64,000 nucleotides of DNA, taken from positions 1 through 64,000 of the forward strand of contig JAKCPI010006261.1 in assembly GCA_023213315.1 (NCBI GenBank), given 5' to 3'. Below are positions 45,255 through 56,594 of the stretch, one piece after another (the first letter of the stretch is position 1; the number at the start of each line of letters is the position of its first letter). The notes beneath the pieces were generated by a model that saw only the letters and a list, made by a program, of their open reading frames with translations, did not search any database and was not told the origin of the DNA. Origin of the DNA: Euborellia annulipes (Eukaryota; Arthropoda; Insecta; Dermaptera; Anisolabididae). A program made the position numbers and the translations under genes.

Positions 45255-46238
45255 TTATTTTAAATAATTCTCGCGTTCATTACTTTGAAAATAACGCTTA
45301 TTTGTTAAGGTTCAATCATAATAATAACTAACAATTTTTGCTATTTAGGTTGGTCATAAAATTGTAATTTCAATTTAGCAAATTTAAAATTTTTATATTT
45401 ATGAGAAAGAAAGCGAAATAATAAGAATTAATGAATATAATTTTTCCTTGGTAAAATTTATAGTTGTTAATATAAGGGTTGGTAGAAATAAAATGTGAAT
45501 CATATCGATGTGAATTGGGAAGGGATCTGCACTCGTAGGGAGAAAGAGAGAGACTTTATTTCGGCCAGGTTTGTCTGTATATTTCATAAGCAATGATATG
45601 TGGGGGCAGCTGGCGGGTCCCAGGTGGAATGAGCATTAGGGTCCCCCCCCCCTGGGCACCAGGGCACCCAACCGAAACGGCATCTCTGAGTCAACAGCCA
45701 GGGTGTCTCTGTCTGTCCGTCTGTCTGTCTGTCTATCCTGAGGGGATCCAGGTAGTTAGGGCTCAAATTGGTCGTGTGCCTCCCTACGGGAGATTGATCA
45801 CCATTTAATCTGCAGCCAAACAACACTCATTTGCCCACCACCCTATTTCTTTCTGCCAATGGCTTTATGTTTTTTTTTTTCCTCTCTTTTTTTAATTTTT
45901 ATTTTTGCTTTAATAAAACATTATGTTTTTTTTTTTTTGGGGGGGGGGGGGGGGAGTAATAAATTAGTTTTAATTAAGAATAATCATATGCATATTTAGA
46001 TAATTTATTATTTAACGAGTTTTAGCGGGAAATAAATAATAAATAGAATCGTTAAGTTTTTTTTACTATAGTGGCTTTCAATTTTAATTCTTTTTTTTAA
46101 TTAAATAAAATTTATCAGAGGGCGCAATTTTTGTCCAATCAAAACACAAACTCATCTCTCAAATTCGCTATCTTAAACGATATATTGGCTGGCTAAGGAA
46201 CAGTCTATTTGAGCGTTGATTGAAGAAATTCCATCTTT
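45255..46238. other. Spacer with GC-rich block
   Basis: 45593-45808 is GC-rich with a CTGTCTGTC-type repeat and C9-class run; no convincing frame. T and G runs at 45920-45956 may be hard to sequence. Confidence 0.4.
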
Positions 46239-46387
46239 GGAGTTGGGAAGAATAAAACCAGCGTTGTCGAACACCTTTACACTTTTATTCAAGCAGACGT
46301 TTCGGTAACCATATCGGTTGCCATCTTCAGTGCCAATGAAAGCTACAATTAAAATTCGACAACGCTGGTTTTATTCTTCCCAACTCC
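46239..46387. mobile_element. Inverted-arm cassette around a hammerhead-like core
   Basis: Arms GGAGTTGGGAAGAATAAAAC and GTTTTATTCTTCCCAACTCC, continuing through CAGCGTTGTCGA (about 31 bp), enclose the core at 46296-46330. Confidence 0.6.
46296..46330 (-). ncRNA. Hammerhead-ribozyme-like motif
   Basis: Minus strand: CTGAAGA, then GGCAACC paired to GGTTACC (one mismatch) across GATAT, then GAAACGTC. Core boxes intact; GCA and TGC beside it may begin stem I. Confidence 0.5.
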
Positions 46388-46523
46388 AATCTCACATACC
46401 CAGCATACAACTTAATTTAAATTCCATCTTTTTCAAACAAAGCTCTACCTGGTTAAAATTTATCAATTTACCAATATTAAAGTTTCGTATTATTTCATTT
46501 AACATTTTTTTCGGCATCGAAGA

Positions 46524-46660
46524 CCAGTCTCTATTTATTTTAATAGGATTAGTAGCCAAACCAATTGAAATAAATTTTTGAGACGGGGTGCGAACCCTTG
46601 ACTTTTGGTATCAGAAGCCAATGCTCTACCTCTGAGCCATAGGTCAAAGGCATTCATTAT
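46524..46660 (-). mobile_element. SINE-like family F
   Basis: Minus strand has a tRNA-like head (GGCTCAGAGGTAGAGCATTG as box A region, GGGTTCGCACCCCG as box B) and the AATTTATTTCAATTGGTTTG body. Too divergent from a cloverleaf to call a tRNA gene. Confidence 0.5.
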
Positions 46661-47965
46661 TTATTAGATTTAAATAAATTGGGATTGGAAGTGAACCCAC
46701 GACTCCAGCACAAGAGTCGACAATTCTTCCAGATACTGGCTAAACCTAAACAGGTCACTCATAAAGAATAAGATTGAAATTGATAAATTTATGGACAAGA
46801 ATGGTATCTTTCCTATACAAACTACTTAATTTTGCAAAAGCCCTATAAACTATTGATGATTTCGATAATGCCATCATACGATCACGGTCATTGTATGAGC
46901 ATCTCTAATGAGAACGTGGTTCTCATTGAGTCAAAAATAAATCACTATTTTTCCAATCCCTCGGCCTAGAATAAATATGTTGGACTCGTGGTGAAAAAGT
47001 CATTTGAAAAACAAACCAAGAAATATTTACATGCTAGATAAACTGAGAATTGTAAGAGGATTTTCACTGATTTGATTTGAAAGTTTACTTCTTATTTGTG
47101 TAGCAGTTTCTTCATGCAATTTCAATAAAAAAATATAAATATTTTTTCATTTTCAGGATTTTGTTAATGAGATGACTGAGTGTGCACACCAGTTTCGGTC
47201 ACTTCAAATGATCATCATCAGATCTGTAAACAACAAATTTTTTACAATAAAAAGTAAACTTCCAAATCAACATAGTAGAAAAAATACTTTCTTTTTTTTT
47301 ATTTTCAATATAAAATGAGATAAAAATAAAGCCAAGCTATTTATTTTCAGGATTTAATTACTTTGAACATCAATCTATAACTCACCGAAAAAATATTGAG
47401 CTTTAAAAGCTTACCTGAAACAAACAAACAAAAAATATATATTAGAATTTCACCTGACATTATTTATTAATACCCCTAGTCAATATTTGCCTAAAATTTA
47501 TAATAAAATCAATGTTTAAACGAATAGTTCGAGGATTATGAAGGGTAAATATTTGAATCAATTTGGATCAGGTTTGTTTAAGATATTTAGAGGGGGATGG
47601 GGGCATCTATTTCCCTCCGAACTATGTATATTGGTATAAGATTATTCATTAGAATAAGTAATTTGCTTAAACAGGAAATGGTTAACATATTTACTGTATT
47701 TTGCTAATTCTTTTATCTTTCCAGTAAATAAATTCAATTAATTTAAATTAATTAAAAACATGTGTAGCTATAGATTTAGTGTTTTTAATTTTGTTTTAGA
47801 CTAAAGTTAATAAGATAATAAAAAAAATAATAAGACTTTAAGTAGATTAAATACTTCCTATCTTTCTGAAAATGCAAAATGTTTTATTAATTGACCCATA
47901 TATTTTAAAGAAAATAAAAATAAATTGAATGACCTCTAAAAGAGAGGTAAATTTAAAAAAAAAAA
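46661..47965. other. AT-rich spacer
   Basis: No gene; contains the weak hammerhead-like motif at 47191-47222. Confidence 0.45.
47191..47222 (-). ncRNA. Weak hammerhead-like motif
   Basis: CTGATGA is perfect and GAAAC follows after GATCA/TGACC (one mismatch), but no GUC-type site lies next to it. Confidence 0.25.
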
Positions 47966-47969
47966 AAAA

Positions 47970-48339
47970 TATGGGGAATGACTTCCGAGCTTTTCGTATA
48001 TTGTTTCCAAATTATTTGTTTATATTTATTTTTATAATGACACCTGTGATTTTGTTTTGATTTTTTATCAAATTACAATTTTCTATTTCTTCTTTGATTA
48101 TTTCGAAAACTATTCAGGTTTTCGAAAAAATGTCAAGAATAAAATCTTTTTAAAATAGAGTATTTTATCATAATATAACAAAAAATTGAAAATTTTCAAA
48201 ATTTTGGGAAAAAACTTTTAAGTAAGTACTACTTCCAAGTGACGTATTTACTCAAAAGTTGATAGAAATATACAATTTTAGTGTAGGAGCATATACCAAA
48301 TTTCATCGATCTAGCTGCTTTGGTTTTTAAGCAATCGTG

Positions 48340-48385
<46 letters not shown>

Positions 48386-48485
48386 TAATGAAAATGGTTT
48401 TTTGGACCAGGAGGTCTAAAATGGAGAAACATCAAAATCTCGAAGTCGAATTTTTTTACGATTACATAACTTTCTCTATGGAAAG
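47970..48485 (+). mobile_element. Family B element, single-arm copy
   Basis: CATCGATCTAGCTGCTTTGG and TTTTTAAGCAATCGTGTTTA precede a (CA)n array (48343-48380), then GGAGGTCTAAAATGGAGAAA. It equals the right arm of 15744-16277; the left arm is missing. Confidence 0.65.
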
Positions 48486-48572
48486 AAAAATAGCAAGGGA
48501 AAATAAATGCAAATTGCAGAGGGAAATAAATGAGGCTGCCCAACGTATTCAATCAGCTATTTTGTTATTTTC

Positions 48573-48812
48573 GCTCAGGGACCCACATCTTGTGGGTACG
48601 TGGATAGCGACCACGAGCTACCCGAGCTGGGACAGGCAGTCATGTTCTTTGTATGTCTGTCTCTTCCTCCCTCTTTTCGACTGGCGTCAGACCGTGCGGC
48701 GGGCCGGCCTGCCCTATTTCTTCCGGTCGCAAAAACGCTTGGTCGGGAAAAGAGTGAGGTCCGCCGACCTCGCATCGCGGGAATAAGGCGAGGAGAGAAG
48801 AAGAAAGACTAG
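48573..48812 (+). repeat. Family G repeat, copy 3
   Basis: CCCACATCTTGTGGGTACGT, CTGGCGTCAGACCGTGCGGC, TCGCAAAAACGC and CGCATCGCGGGAATAAGGCG. The 149-residue frame crossing it is composite repeat sequence, not a gene. Confidence 0.6.
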
Positions 48813-48949
48813 CTATTTTGTTATTTTAATCTCTTGAATGAAAAATTTGTAGTTAAATATTTTCGAGATTTATATATTTGAATTAGATATTAGTATTCAA
48901 TTCATCTCGATTCTTTTCGAACTGAGAGAAAGGCTGGAGAGATCATAAA

Positions 48950-49157
48950 GTTACGATTTATCCCATAGGAAATATTTAGGTAATCTTAGCATTTATGTAT
49001 TCTATGAATGTAAACAATTCCTCAAGCAGACACTGAAACGTAATAATAATTTTCTTTTCATATTTAAGAAAAGGTGAGGGTCTGCCGTAGGCGGGCTCGA
49101 GCTACCTGGCGGGGGGTCTTGAGGGGCGAAGCCGAAGGTGGGATGGGCGGCTAGTTT
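48950..49157 (+). mobile_element. Helitron-like element, 3' end
   Basis: TTTAAGAAAAGGTGAGGGTC leads to GCCGTAGGCGGGC, GGGGCGAAGCCGAAGG and GGGCGGCTAGTT, matching 8340-8481. Confidence 0.5.
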
Positions 49158-49230
49158 TTATAACAATTAAAAAAAAAAAAGTAAAAATAAGAGCTTGAAT
49201 AAACAATTGTAAAAGAAATATTAGATTTAT

Positions 49231-49511
49231 TAGGACGATAAGGAGAAGAAAACCAGCTTTTTTTTTTCTCTCTCACCACCAATTTATTTGCAAATATTTC
49301 GGCTCCTATACAGAGACCATCTTCCGATCATACACTGGCTTAGAACGTCCAGGCACGAAGCCCATGCGCTCAAATATTTTATAATATTGACAATCTCTCT
49401 CAAAATATTCATATATGCACTTAAGATGATCCCTGTATAGAAGCCGAAATATAATAAATTGATGTGGTGAGAGAGAAAAAAGAAGCTGGTTTTCTTCTCC
49501 TTATCGTCCTA
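49231..49511. mobile_element. Inverted-arm cassette with two degenerate hammerhead-like cores
   Basis: Arms TAGGACGATAAGGAGAAGAA and TTCTTCTCCTTATCGTCCTA (28 bp and more). Inside, 49296-49328 (minus, CGGAAGA...GCCGAAATATT) and 49420-49453 (plus, CTTAAGA...GCCGAAATATA) face each other. Each has a broken first core box. Confidence 0.55.
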
Positions 49512-50356
49512 ATCTACGATTCCCAGCCAGCTATACACATTTACTGAATATTAGATTTATTTATTTATTTATTTATTTTTTTAAGAAAAAGATGAATCTA
49601 AAAATATTAGCATGATAGACTTTTCTATCAATAATGAACTTCCAATATTTTGAATCCTATCCTCAAGATTTTTTTTTTTTATCATTGATACAAAACATGA
49701 ATAACTTATATTATGACTCAATATTTGGAAAAGATTAAGTTTACATTTTTGACAGTTGTAAATAGTAGTAGTAGTAGTAGCAGGGTAGTGTGCACGAGTG
49801 CATTGTGCATCGTATTCATAGTGCATTGTGCATGGGTTGCGTGCGGAGCGCGCCACGCGAAGGTCGCCCTCCCCTCTCCACGACGACATGCGAGCACCAT
49901 TCATACACATCGTAGCCCCCACCACTCACTCACTCTCTCCTCACAGACTCATTGATGAATAGAGTCTGTTCCCCCCCCCTCTCTGGACTCCTATGATATC
50001 GATATTGTACTGATACACTAGAGATTATGCAGATCGAAGTAATAAACCAATCGCATACGATGTTGCATTCATTGCAGTCATTGGAACACAGTTATATTGA
50101 AACTATGCCTAAATTATTATCCTTTATTCTCATTTTGACTTGTTCATTCAGCCTTACTGTTTTTAGAAGGTAATGATAAAATCAAGTACTTGATATTTGG
50201 TATCGTTGTTATAAAGTCTAAGAGCCGGTTGCTTCACTTCAAATTAACTAGCTATCCCTAGGATGAGATAGTTGGCTATGACTTTCGAGTCGTTTATTTA
50301 TTTTTATTTTTTGAAATTATTGTTAAAAAATTAATTAGCTTTAATTATTTTTAATT
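49512..50356. other. Spacer with microsatellites and a GC-rich block
   Basis: (TTTA)n at about 49557-49578, (AGT)n at about 49765-49785, and 49785-49930 with GTGCATTGTGCAT twice. No gene. Confidence 0.4.
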
Positions 50357-50498
50357 AGGTAATATAAATTGTACACAAGGTTATTTGTTTCAATTCATTT
50401 TTGTAAACTTCTGAAGATGACACACATAGTGTCGAAATGCGTATTAAGTCAATAAAATGAATTGAAACAAATAACCTTGTGTACAATTTATATTACCT
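50357..50498. mobile_element. 142-bp cassette: perfect 44-bp arms around a hammerhead-like core
   Basis: Arms AGGTAATATAAATTGTACAC and GTGTACAATTTATATTACCT, identical over about 44 bp, enclose 56 bp that hold a hammerhead-like core. Two arms this exact imply a recent origin. Confidence 0.75.
50411..50450 (+). ncRNA. Hammerhead-ribozyme-like motif
   Basis: CTGAAGA, then GACAC and GTGTC (perfect 5-bp stem II, ACATA loop), GAAAT, a possible AT-GCGT-AT stem III, and an ATT or GTC site. All core positions fit CUGANGA...GAAA. Confidence 0.5.
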
Positions 50499-50726
50499 AT
50501 TTAAATATGTTTCAACTAGTGCCAACGGTCGCCAGTATCAATTTAATTATTTTTAATATTTTTTTAAAATCCTTTTCGGCTACTGAGGCCATTTAGGGTT
50601 TTCCTTTATTATATAAATGTTTAATTAGATAGTATCGATGGCTACCGGGGGACGTTCAACACGCTGATTGCATGGGGCTTATTGCAAATATTAAAGAGGG
50701 AAAAGGATAAGATTTTTGAGCACTCG

Positions 50727-50990
50727 AGTAAAAATGATTAAAAATGATCGAGGGATCCACACGCCTGCAGCAGGTCTGCATAGTGAACCTTGAGGGACAC
50801 ACATATATACACGCCCGCACCAGGGACACACACAGTAGATCGAAAGTGACCAGAAGTGTCCCTGGTGCGGGCGTGTATATCCCTTGTGTCACTGGTGTGG
50901 GCGTGAATATCCCTGTGTCCCTAAAGGTTCACTATGCAGACCTGCCGCGGGCGTGTGTATCCCTCGATCATTTTTAATCATTTTTACTCG
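50727..50990. mobile_element. Foldback element with about 33-bp subrepeats
   Basis: Arms carry AAAAATGATTAAAAATGATC, GCAGGTCTGCATAGTGAACC and copies of GGTGCGGGCGTGTATATCCC; the right arm has the subrepeat twice. GC-rich units in an AT-rich frame; no protein. Confidence 0.7.
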
Positions 50991-50994
50991 GGAA

Positions 50995-51935
50995 GACAGC
51001 AAGTTTTTCAGAAAATCAGGGTTTGCTTTTTTAATTTTTATATTTATGAATAAGCTTATTAATTTTATATAGTGTGGAATAGACGCAGTAATATATATAG
51101 AAATAATAGGTTTGTATCTCATAATTATATTAGTTAAATTAAAATAATTAAAAAAATGTTTAGAGATTGAAATTCAGTTGATTTTTTTTTTTAATGAATT
51201 TCAAATAATTTTTTTTTTTAATATAGCTTATTTTAACCGCTCCATTAACTAATGAACAATTGCAGAGATCTATCTATATACGTTGGAACGTAACAAACAT
51301 CAAAGGCGATTTGAATAATTACCAGAATAATAATAAAATCAGATGCATTTATCTATCTAGTAAATTAAATTCTAATTTTTTATCAGACCGATGTGGTTTT
51401 TTTTTTATGTCGCATAAATAAAACAACGAAGCCGCATAAAGATGGAGGATTATAAGTTTACTTTAGTTTAATTAAAAGCAAAGATTCCCAGGTGAGTCCC
51501 CCCGGTTAGTCAACACGCGATAAACCGTCATAAAAATATTAATTTTGCCCCATTTTCCCTTTTTTTTCTTGATTAGTAAAGGCTCTACAATTTTTTGAAA
51601 TATTCATATTACTTTTAACAATTTATGGTAATAAATTATTAAGATAAGCCAAAGTCCCCCTTGACATTTATCTAATTTTATGATTTTAATGGTTATTGTA
51701 TTTCAGCTCAGAAGTTAATTAAAATTCTCTTTCGATATCTTCGAAAGTTCTTTTAGTCAGTCTTAAATCACTTCTTGAATTGTTATTTAGAGATAAGTAT
51801 CTTGTTTTGCTTAAAAAAATTACAAGCAAATAGTAGAAAAAAATGAGCAAAAAGCAAAGTATGAATTATTTAGAAATTTATCCATCAGAGATTGACTAAG
51901 ATGACGAAAGAAAAAAGTTGTCACATTGATAAAAT
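50995..51935. other. AT-rich spacer
   Basis: No gene or repeat family recognised. Confidence 0.5.
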
Positions 51936-52928
51936 AAAAAATCTGGTTGGTCGCACAGCACACAACTTTCTCTTACCTTCGGTAATTGAAAGTTGCATTT
52001 TGTACTTGTCACACCAGATTTTTTGTTTCGACATATACCTGGTATTTAGTTTCTGACAGTACGGTATATTTAAATTCAAAATAATTTTTTTTTTTTAAAC
52101 ATTCACACTTTTTTCTCATTCACACTCACACTCAAACACACATTCACACAGTCTTTTCGGCAACTTAGGACATATAATGAGTTATTTGTTAATGAACATA
52201 CTTTCCCATAATTTTTTGTATTTTTTTTTTTGTTCATTGATTTGTGTTATGTAGGCCTATTTGTAAATATGTATTTATGTTTGGATAGGAATAGGGGGTT
52301 CAGGCATTTATATTTAAGCCATTTGGTATCCAAATGGCTTAAATAAAATCATCTGACTGCCTAGGGTCCGAACCCGCGAAGTTTGGTATAGGAGGTAGGC
52401 ACGCTACCTACTACGCCAAGCCCGGGGCATATAAAATTTATAAAACTAGAAAAATATTTACGGTATATTTTGATACCATGGTATTTCTCCCATCTTTCAT
52501 GGGTATTGATAGTATGTACAAGCGTAAAATATGCTTAAAACAATTTTGAGGGCAAAATGAGAATATACATTTTAAAGAGGAACTAAAAAGTAATTGATTT
52601 ATGAATTTTAATCAATCGTTTCAGTCAATTTTAAGAAACGAAAAAAAACTGAAAAAGCACTTCAGTAAAGTATCAGTATTCTTTGACCAATTTTATTTAA
52701 AAGCTTATTTTCACGCCTCAGGAGTGTGCCTAACTTAAATATAAAATTTCAAAATCATAGCTCATTTTCTTCAAAGTTAATCAGAGACAGATAATCAGAT
52801 AATTTTGCGGGAATCACTTTTGGATTCAGGGACCCTCAAAAGGTGTATTTCCGTCTCGACATCGAATTTTTGAAGTGAATTCAATACTTTCTATATATAA
52901 AATTTTATATATGCAAGAGAAAGTAAAA
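51936..52928 (+). mobile_element. Family A element with nested SINE
   Basis: Hairpin 51936-52023 and body from about 52435 to the terminal GCAAGAGAAAGTA. An inverted family D SINE lies between at 52094-52428. Confidence 0.7.
52094..52428 (-). mobile_element. tRNA-derived SINE, family D, nested
   Basis: Tail ACATTCACACTTTTTTCTCA; head in reverse with GGGTCCGAACCCGCG and TAGGCACGCTACCTACTACG. Confidence 0.7.
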
Positions 52929-52929
52929 T

Positions 52930-53715
52930 AAACCTATATCAATCATTAATTTTCAAATTTTAAATATCTTCTAAAATATTCATTCTATTTCAATTTATCG
53001 ATTTTATCAAACATTGATTAATCAAAGAAAAATGAAATTTTAACTAAACTTACTAAAGCATAAATTTTTAAACAAACGCAACAACTGGATAGGGATTAAA
53101 TAATTCACAAGCTCAAAGGGAGAGCCAAGCATTCAAAAATTGATTTTTTTTTTATACCCTTCACCTTTGACTCAATTTCTTATAACATTTTGATTTTATA
53201 TTTGTTTTTATTCTGAATTAATATTTGATCTTGAATGCGTGACCAACTACCTGCTAAATAATATTAAATACACATACGCCACGCCTGGTAAGTTTAAACA
53301 AAATATTTGTACCCGCCACTCACCCCTCATCTGCTAGAGATTAGGGGACTAAGAGGTAAATAATAGACTGAAAAGAGGGAATATCACATTCCAATTTGTG
53401 ACAGGGCAAAAGGGGAGCAGAAAAATGAATCTGCTCCCAATTTGAGCCCATCGAGAACACAAAGACTGAGCTGTTATGTTGAGTGAGAAGAGAGGGGGGT
53501 GAGATTCAATTCACTAATGGGGAGAGGATGAGGCTGGCTGAAGATTAAATTAAAAACAAGAAAACTAATTCAATTAGGAACCCATGAGAAAAATATTTCT
53601 AAATAACAGTTTGAAAAGCATAAATAAAATTAAATTGAAAATCTTTATATTGTCTAAGTTTTTGACGTCAACCCGATCATTTTCTAAATTTCATTAGAGC
53701 TTTATAAGCCCCTGA
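52930..53715. other. Spacer
   Basis: 53330-53540 is purine-rich and less AT-biased, without an open frame. Confidence 0.4.
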
Positions 53716-53719
53716 ACGC

Positions 53720-53825
53720 CCTCGGGCTTGGTGTTGTTGGTAGCGCGCCTTCCTTGTATACCAAGGGTCGAGGGTTCGGATCCCAGGCAGTCCGATTATT
53801 TTATTTAAGCCATTTGGATACCAAA
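53720..53825 (+). mobile_element. tRNA-derived SINE head, family D, truncated
   Basis: Box A TTGGTGTTGTTGGTAGCG and box B GGGTTCGGATCCCAGGC. It ends at TTTGGATACCAAATA beside a family A terminus. Confidence 0.65.
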
Positions 53826-53847
53826 TATATACATGTAAGAATTTTTA

Positions 53848-54240
53848 CTTTCTCTTACCTCTATGTATATGTTAATATACATATATATAGAGAGAGAAAG
53901 TATTGGATTCCAGTGGGTAGTGAGTAACCGCGGGGGCACAATCCTTTTGGCCCCCCCATTCGAAAACCATATAATATTATATGAAAATTTACAAAATATT
54001 ATGGGGGCGGTATATAACTCGGAAAATTTTCTCGCAGAAAAAAAAACTCGCAGAAAATTTTTTCTTTTCATTTAAGTTAGGCACCCCCTAGGGCGTGAAA
54101 ATAAGCTTTAAGCAAAATCGGCAAAAACTACTAGTACTTACTGATGTTAATTTTTCAGTTTTTTTTCGATTTTCTCAAAATTCGCTTCAACGATTTTGAT
54201 TAAAATTCAAAAATCAATTATTTTTAAAATATTTTATTTT
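53848..54240 (-). mobile_element. Family A element, partial, rearranged
   Basis: Terminal ACTTTCTCTTACC hairpin at 53848-53902, a foreign GC-rich block at 53920-54060, then CTAGGGCGTGAAAATAAGCT and the body to AATTATTTTT. Confidence 0.55.
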
Positions 54241-54479
54241 GGAACTTGTCGAATTTTCGGCCATTTTTTTCGACGAGATTTTTTCGTCGAGTTTGTCGGC
54301 GAGAAAATTTTTGGCGACTTTTTTCGGCGAGAATTATTATATTACACCGGCACTACATTTAAATTTTCCAGAAATCAATTATAAATAAAAATAAAAATTA
54401 TCCAGCAATTTTTGTTTTGCGACCATTTGGCCCCTTGTGAGTGGGCCCGGCATCATACCCCCTTCCCCCCCTCGCTACA

Positions 54480-55073
54480 TGTTGGATTGATGTCAAAAAT
54501 TCGATGTCGAGATTTTAATGGATCTTCACGTTTTCCAAAAAGTGGTTTTCGCGACCTGGTCTATCTGTCTGTGTGCCTGTCTGGGTTCAATTTAAAGCAT
54601 GAAGGAATTGAGCTAGGAGGTTGAAATTTTATATTTAAGTTAGGCACCCTCCTAGGGTGTGAAAATAAGCTTTTAATCAAAATCGGCCAAAGAGTACTAG
54701 TACTTTACTAATGTAGCTTTTCAGTTTTTTTCGATTTTCTTAAAATTTGCCCCAACGATTTTTTTTTTAAATTCAAAAATCAATTATTTTTTAGATGCTC
54801 TTTAAAATGTATATTCTCATTTTGGCGATTGAAATCTTCTGAAGACCACTTTACTCTTGTACTTCATAGAGAAGATAGGAGAATGCATGGTAACAAAATA
54901 TAAATATTTTCCCATACTTATAAATTTTACATCTGCACTCATATGTTCCGTACTGTCGGGAACTAAATATATGTCGACATGAAAAATCTGGTGTGACAAG
55001 GACAGAACACAACTTTCGATTACCGAAGGTAATCGAAAGTTGTGTGCTGTGGGAAGGTCACACCAGATATTTT
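54480..55073 (-). mobile_element. Family A element, nearly complete
   Basis: Same order as 34237-34900, without the outer terminus. The hairpin is at 54982-55073 (TCTGGTGTGAC, GTCACACCAGA, central CCGAAGG). Confidence 0.7.
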
Positions 55074-55074
55074 A

Positions 55075-55770
55075 AAATTATTTTATATGAAGATTAAATT
55101 TTAATTATTTTGAAATAAAATCTTCTTTAAAAGGTCGATGTATTTAAAGAGAATACAGTATTCCAGTATTATTTTCCAGAAAGCTAGAGAAACCACAAAT
55201 CAGTCAGTACCTGCTAATAAAAGACTGATGAGAATATTTAGAGAAAAAATAAACAAAGAAATACAATTTTGAACATTATTGATTTTAGTGAGAAAGTATA
55301 ACTTATTTGTTTATTATTTCGATAAAATAAAAAGAATGAGTGACAAACGCAGCATTCATTGACAGTCTATTAATTCAAAGTTCATTTAAATCATTTATTT
55401 CGATCAATACTGGGAGTCAGAAAAACAGGGCCATTAGGGCCAGTCAGGACTGCATAGCAATCAGCCTGGACACTGACAGACATCACCTCCATTAGGAAAT
55501 CAGTTTACTCTTCTATTTGACGTTTTATTCAACGTCAAGACATTCACCTACCTGCTAATTGCCTGTAAGGAGATGAATGCCTGATATAGCTCGAATTGGA
55601 TAAAAAAATACTAGTTTTGGAAATTGAGGGTTGAGAAAAAAATAAATAAACGATTGAGTGATTAAGTGATGATAAATAAAAGATTTTCATATGCTATCAG
55701 TAACAACAGATTTTGGACAAAGAATTGAATTTAAGGACAATTTTTTTTTAAAACACAAACTAGACAATTA
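55075..55770. other. Spacer
   Basis: No gene; 55430-55560 is somewhat GC-richer. Confidence 0.45.
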
Positions 55771-55771
55771 A

Positions 55772-56184
55772 TCAGGTCTATTCTCTAAAACAGACGTTAA
55801 AATTTAAAATAAACAAATGGGTGTTAAAAAGTAAAAACAAAAAAATGCTATTCAAAATCACTTCCTTGCCTCAAATAGCTATTCTGTAAACAAAAATTTA
55901 AAGCCAAAGCGTTAACATTTAGTAATTAGTGTTAAAAATTAATGCCATGTCTAGGGGGTGCCTTTAATAATTTAACGTCGTATTTAAAATAAAAATGGCG
56001 TCCTTAACCTAAAAAGTAAGGTTATGATTTTGATAGCTTTTAAATAAAATCAACATCTTAACGTCACTGTTAAAACTTTGTTTAGAGAATAGCATTTTTT
56101 TAACGCTGATTGTTTTTACATTACTTTTTAACACCCATTTGTTTATTTTAAATTTTGATGTCTGTTTTTAGAGAATAGACCTGA
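55772..56184. mobile_element. Long-TIR foldback MITE
   Basis: Arms begin TCAGGTCTATTCTCTAAAA at both ends and share AAATTTAAAATAAACAAATG and GGTGTTAAAAAGTAA, over 100 bp with one indel. No clear target duplication. Confidence 0.7.
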
Positions 56185-56594
56185 ATATTATTTAAAAAGC
56201 CTAAACATAATTTCTTTTTAAAATTAAAAAAATAAAATATACATGTATGGTCTAGTTATATAGGGCGATATTAAACATGCAACGGCATTTACTAGACGTC
56301 CTGGATGTAATTAAAACTCATGAAGAGAAAATTAAGCCAGGAAGCTTTATTCTCTGTTAAGACATGCAGATTCAATTAATGCCCTAATAATTAGAGTATT
56401 TATTTCATCATGTTCAAGTCAGTCAGATCTGATGGCCCAAATATTTAAAGCTTCAACAATATAAAGAAAATTGACTTTAAAAAAATTGATATACGGTATC
56501 TAAAAAAAGATCATATCTCCGATCTATGGTTAAGTGAAAATTGCAAAATGAAGGAAAAAGATTTCAGACTTTTTATTTATTGATTTCAACTCAT

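Noticed and set aside
46580..46660. tRNA-like sequence on the minus strand
   Set aside because: Same argument: attached to the family F body and without a sound acceptor stem.
48337..48786. 149-residue plus-strand frame
   Set aside because: Runs from the CA array of family B into family G repeat; the frame is a mosaic of two repeats.
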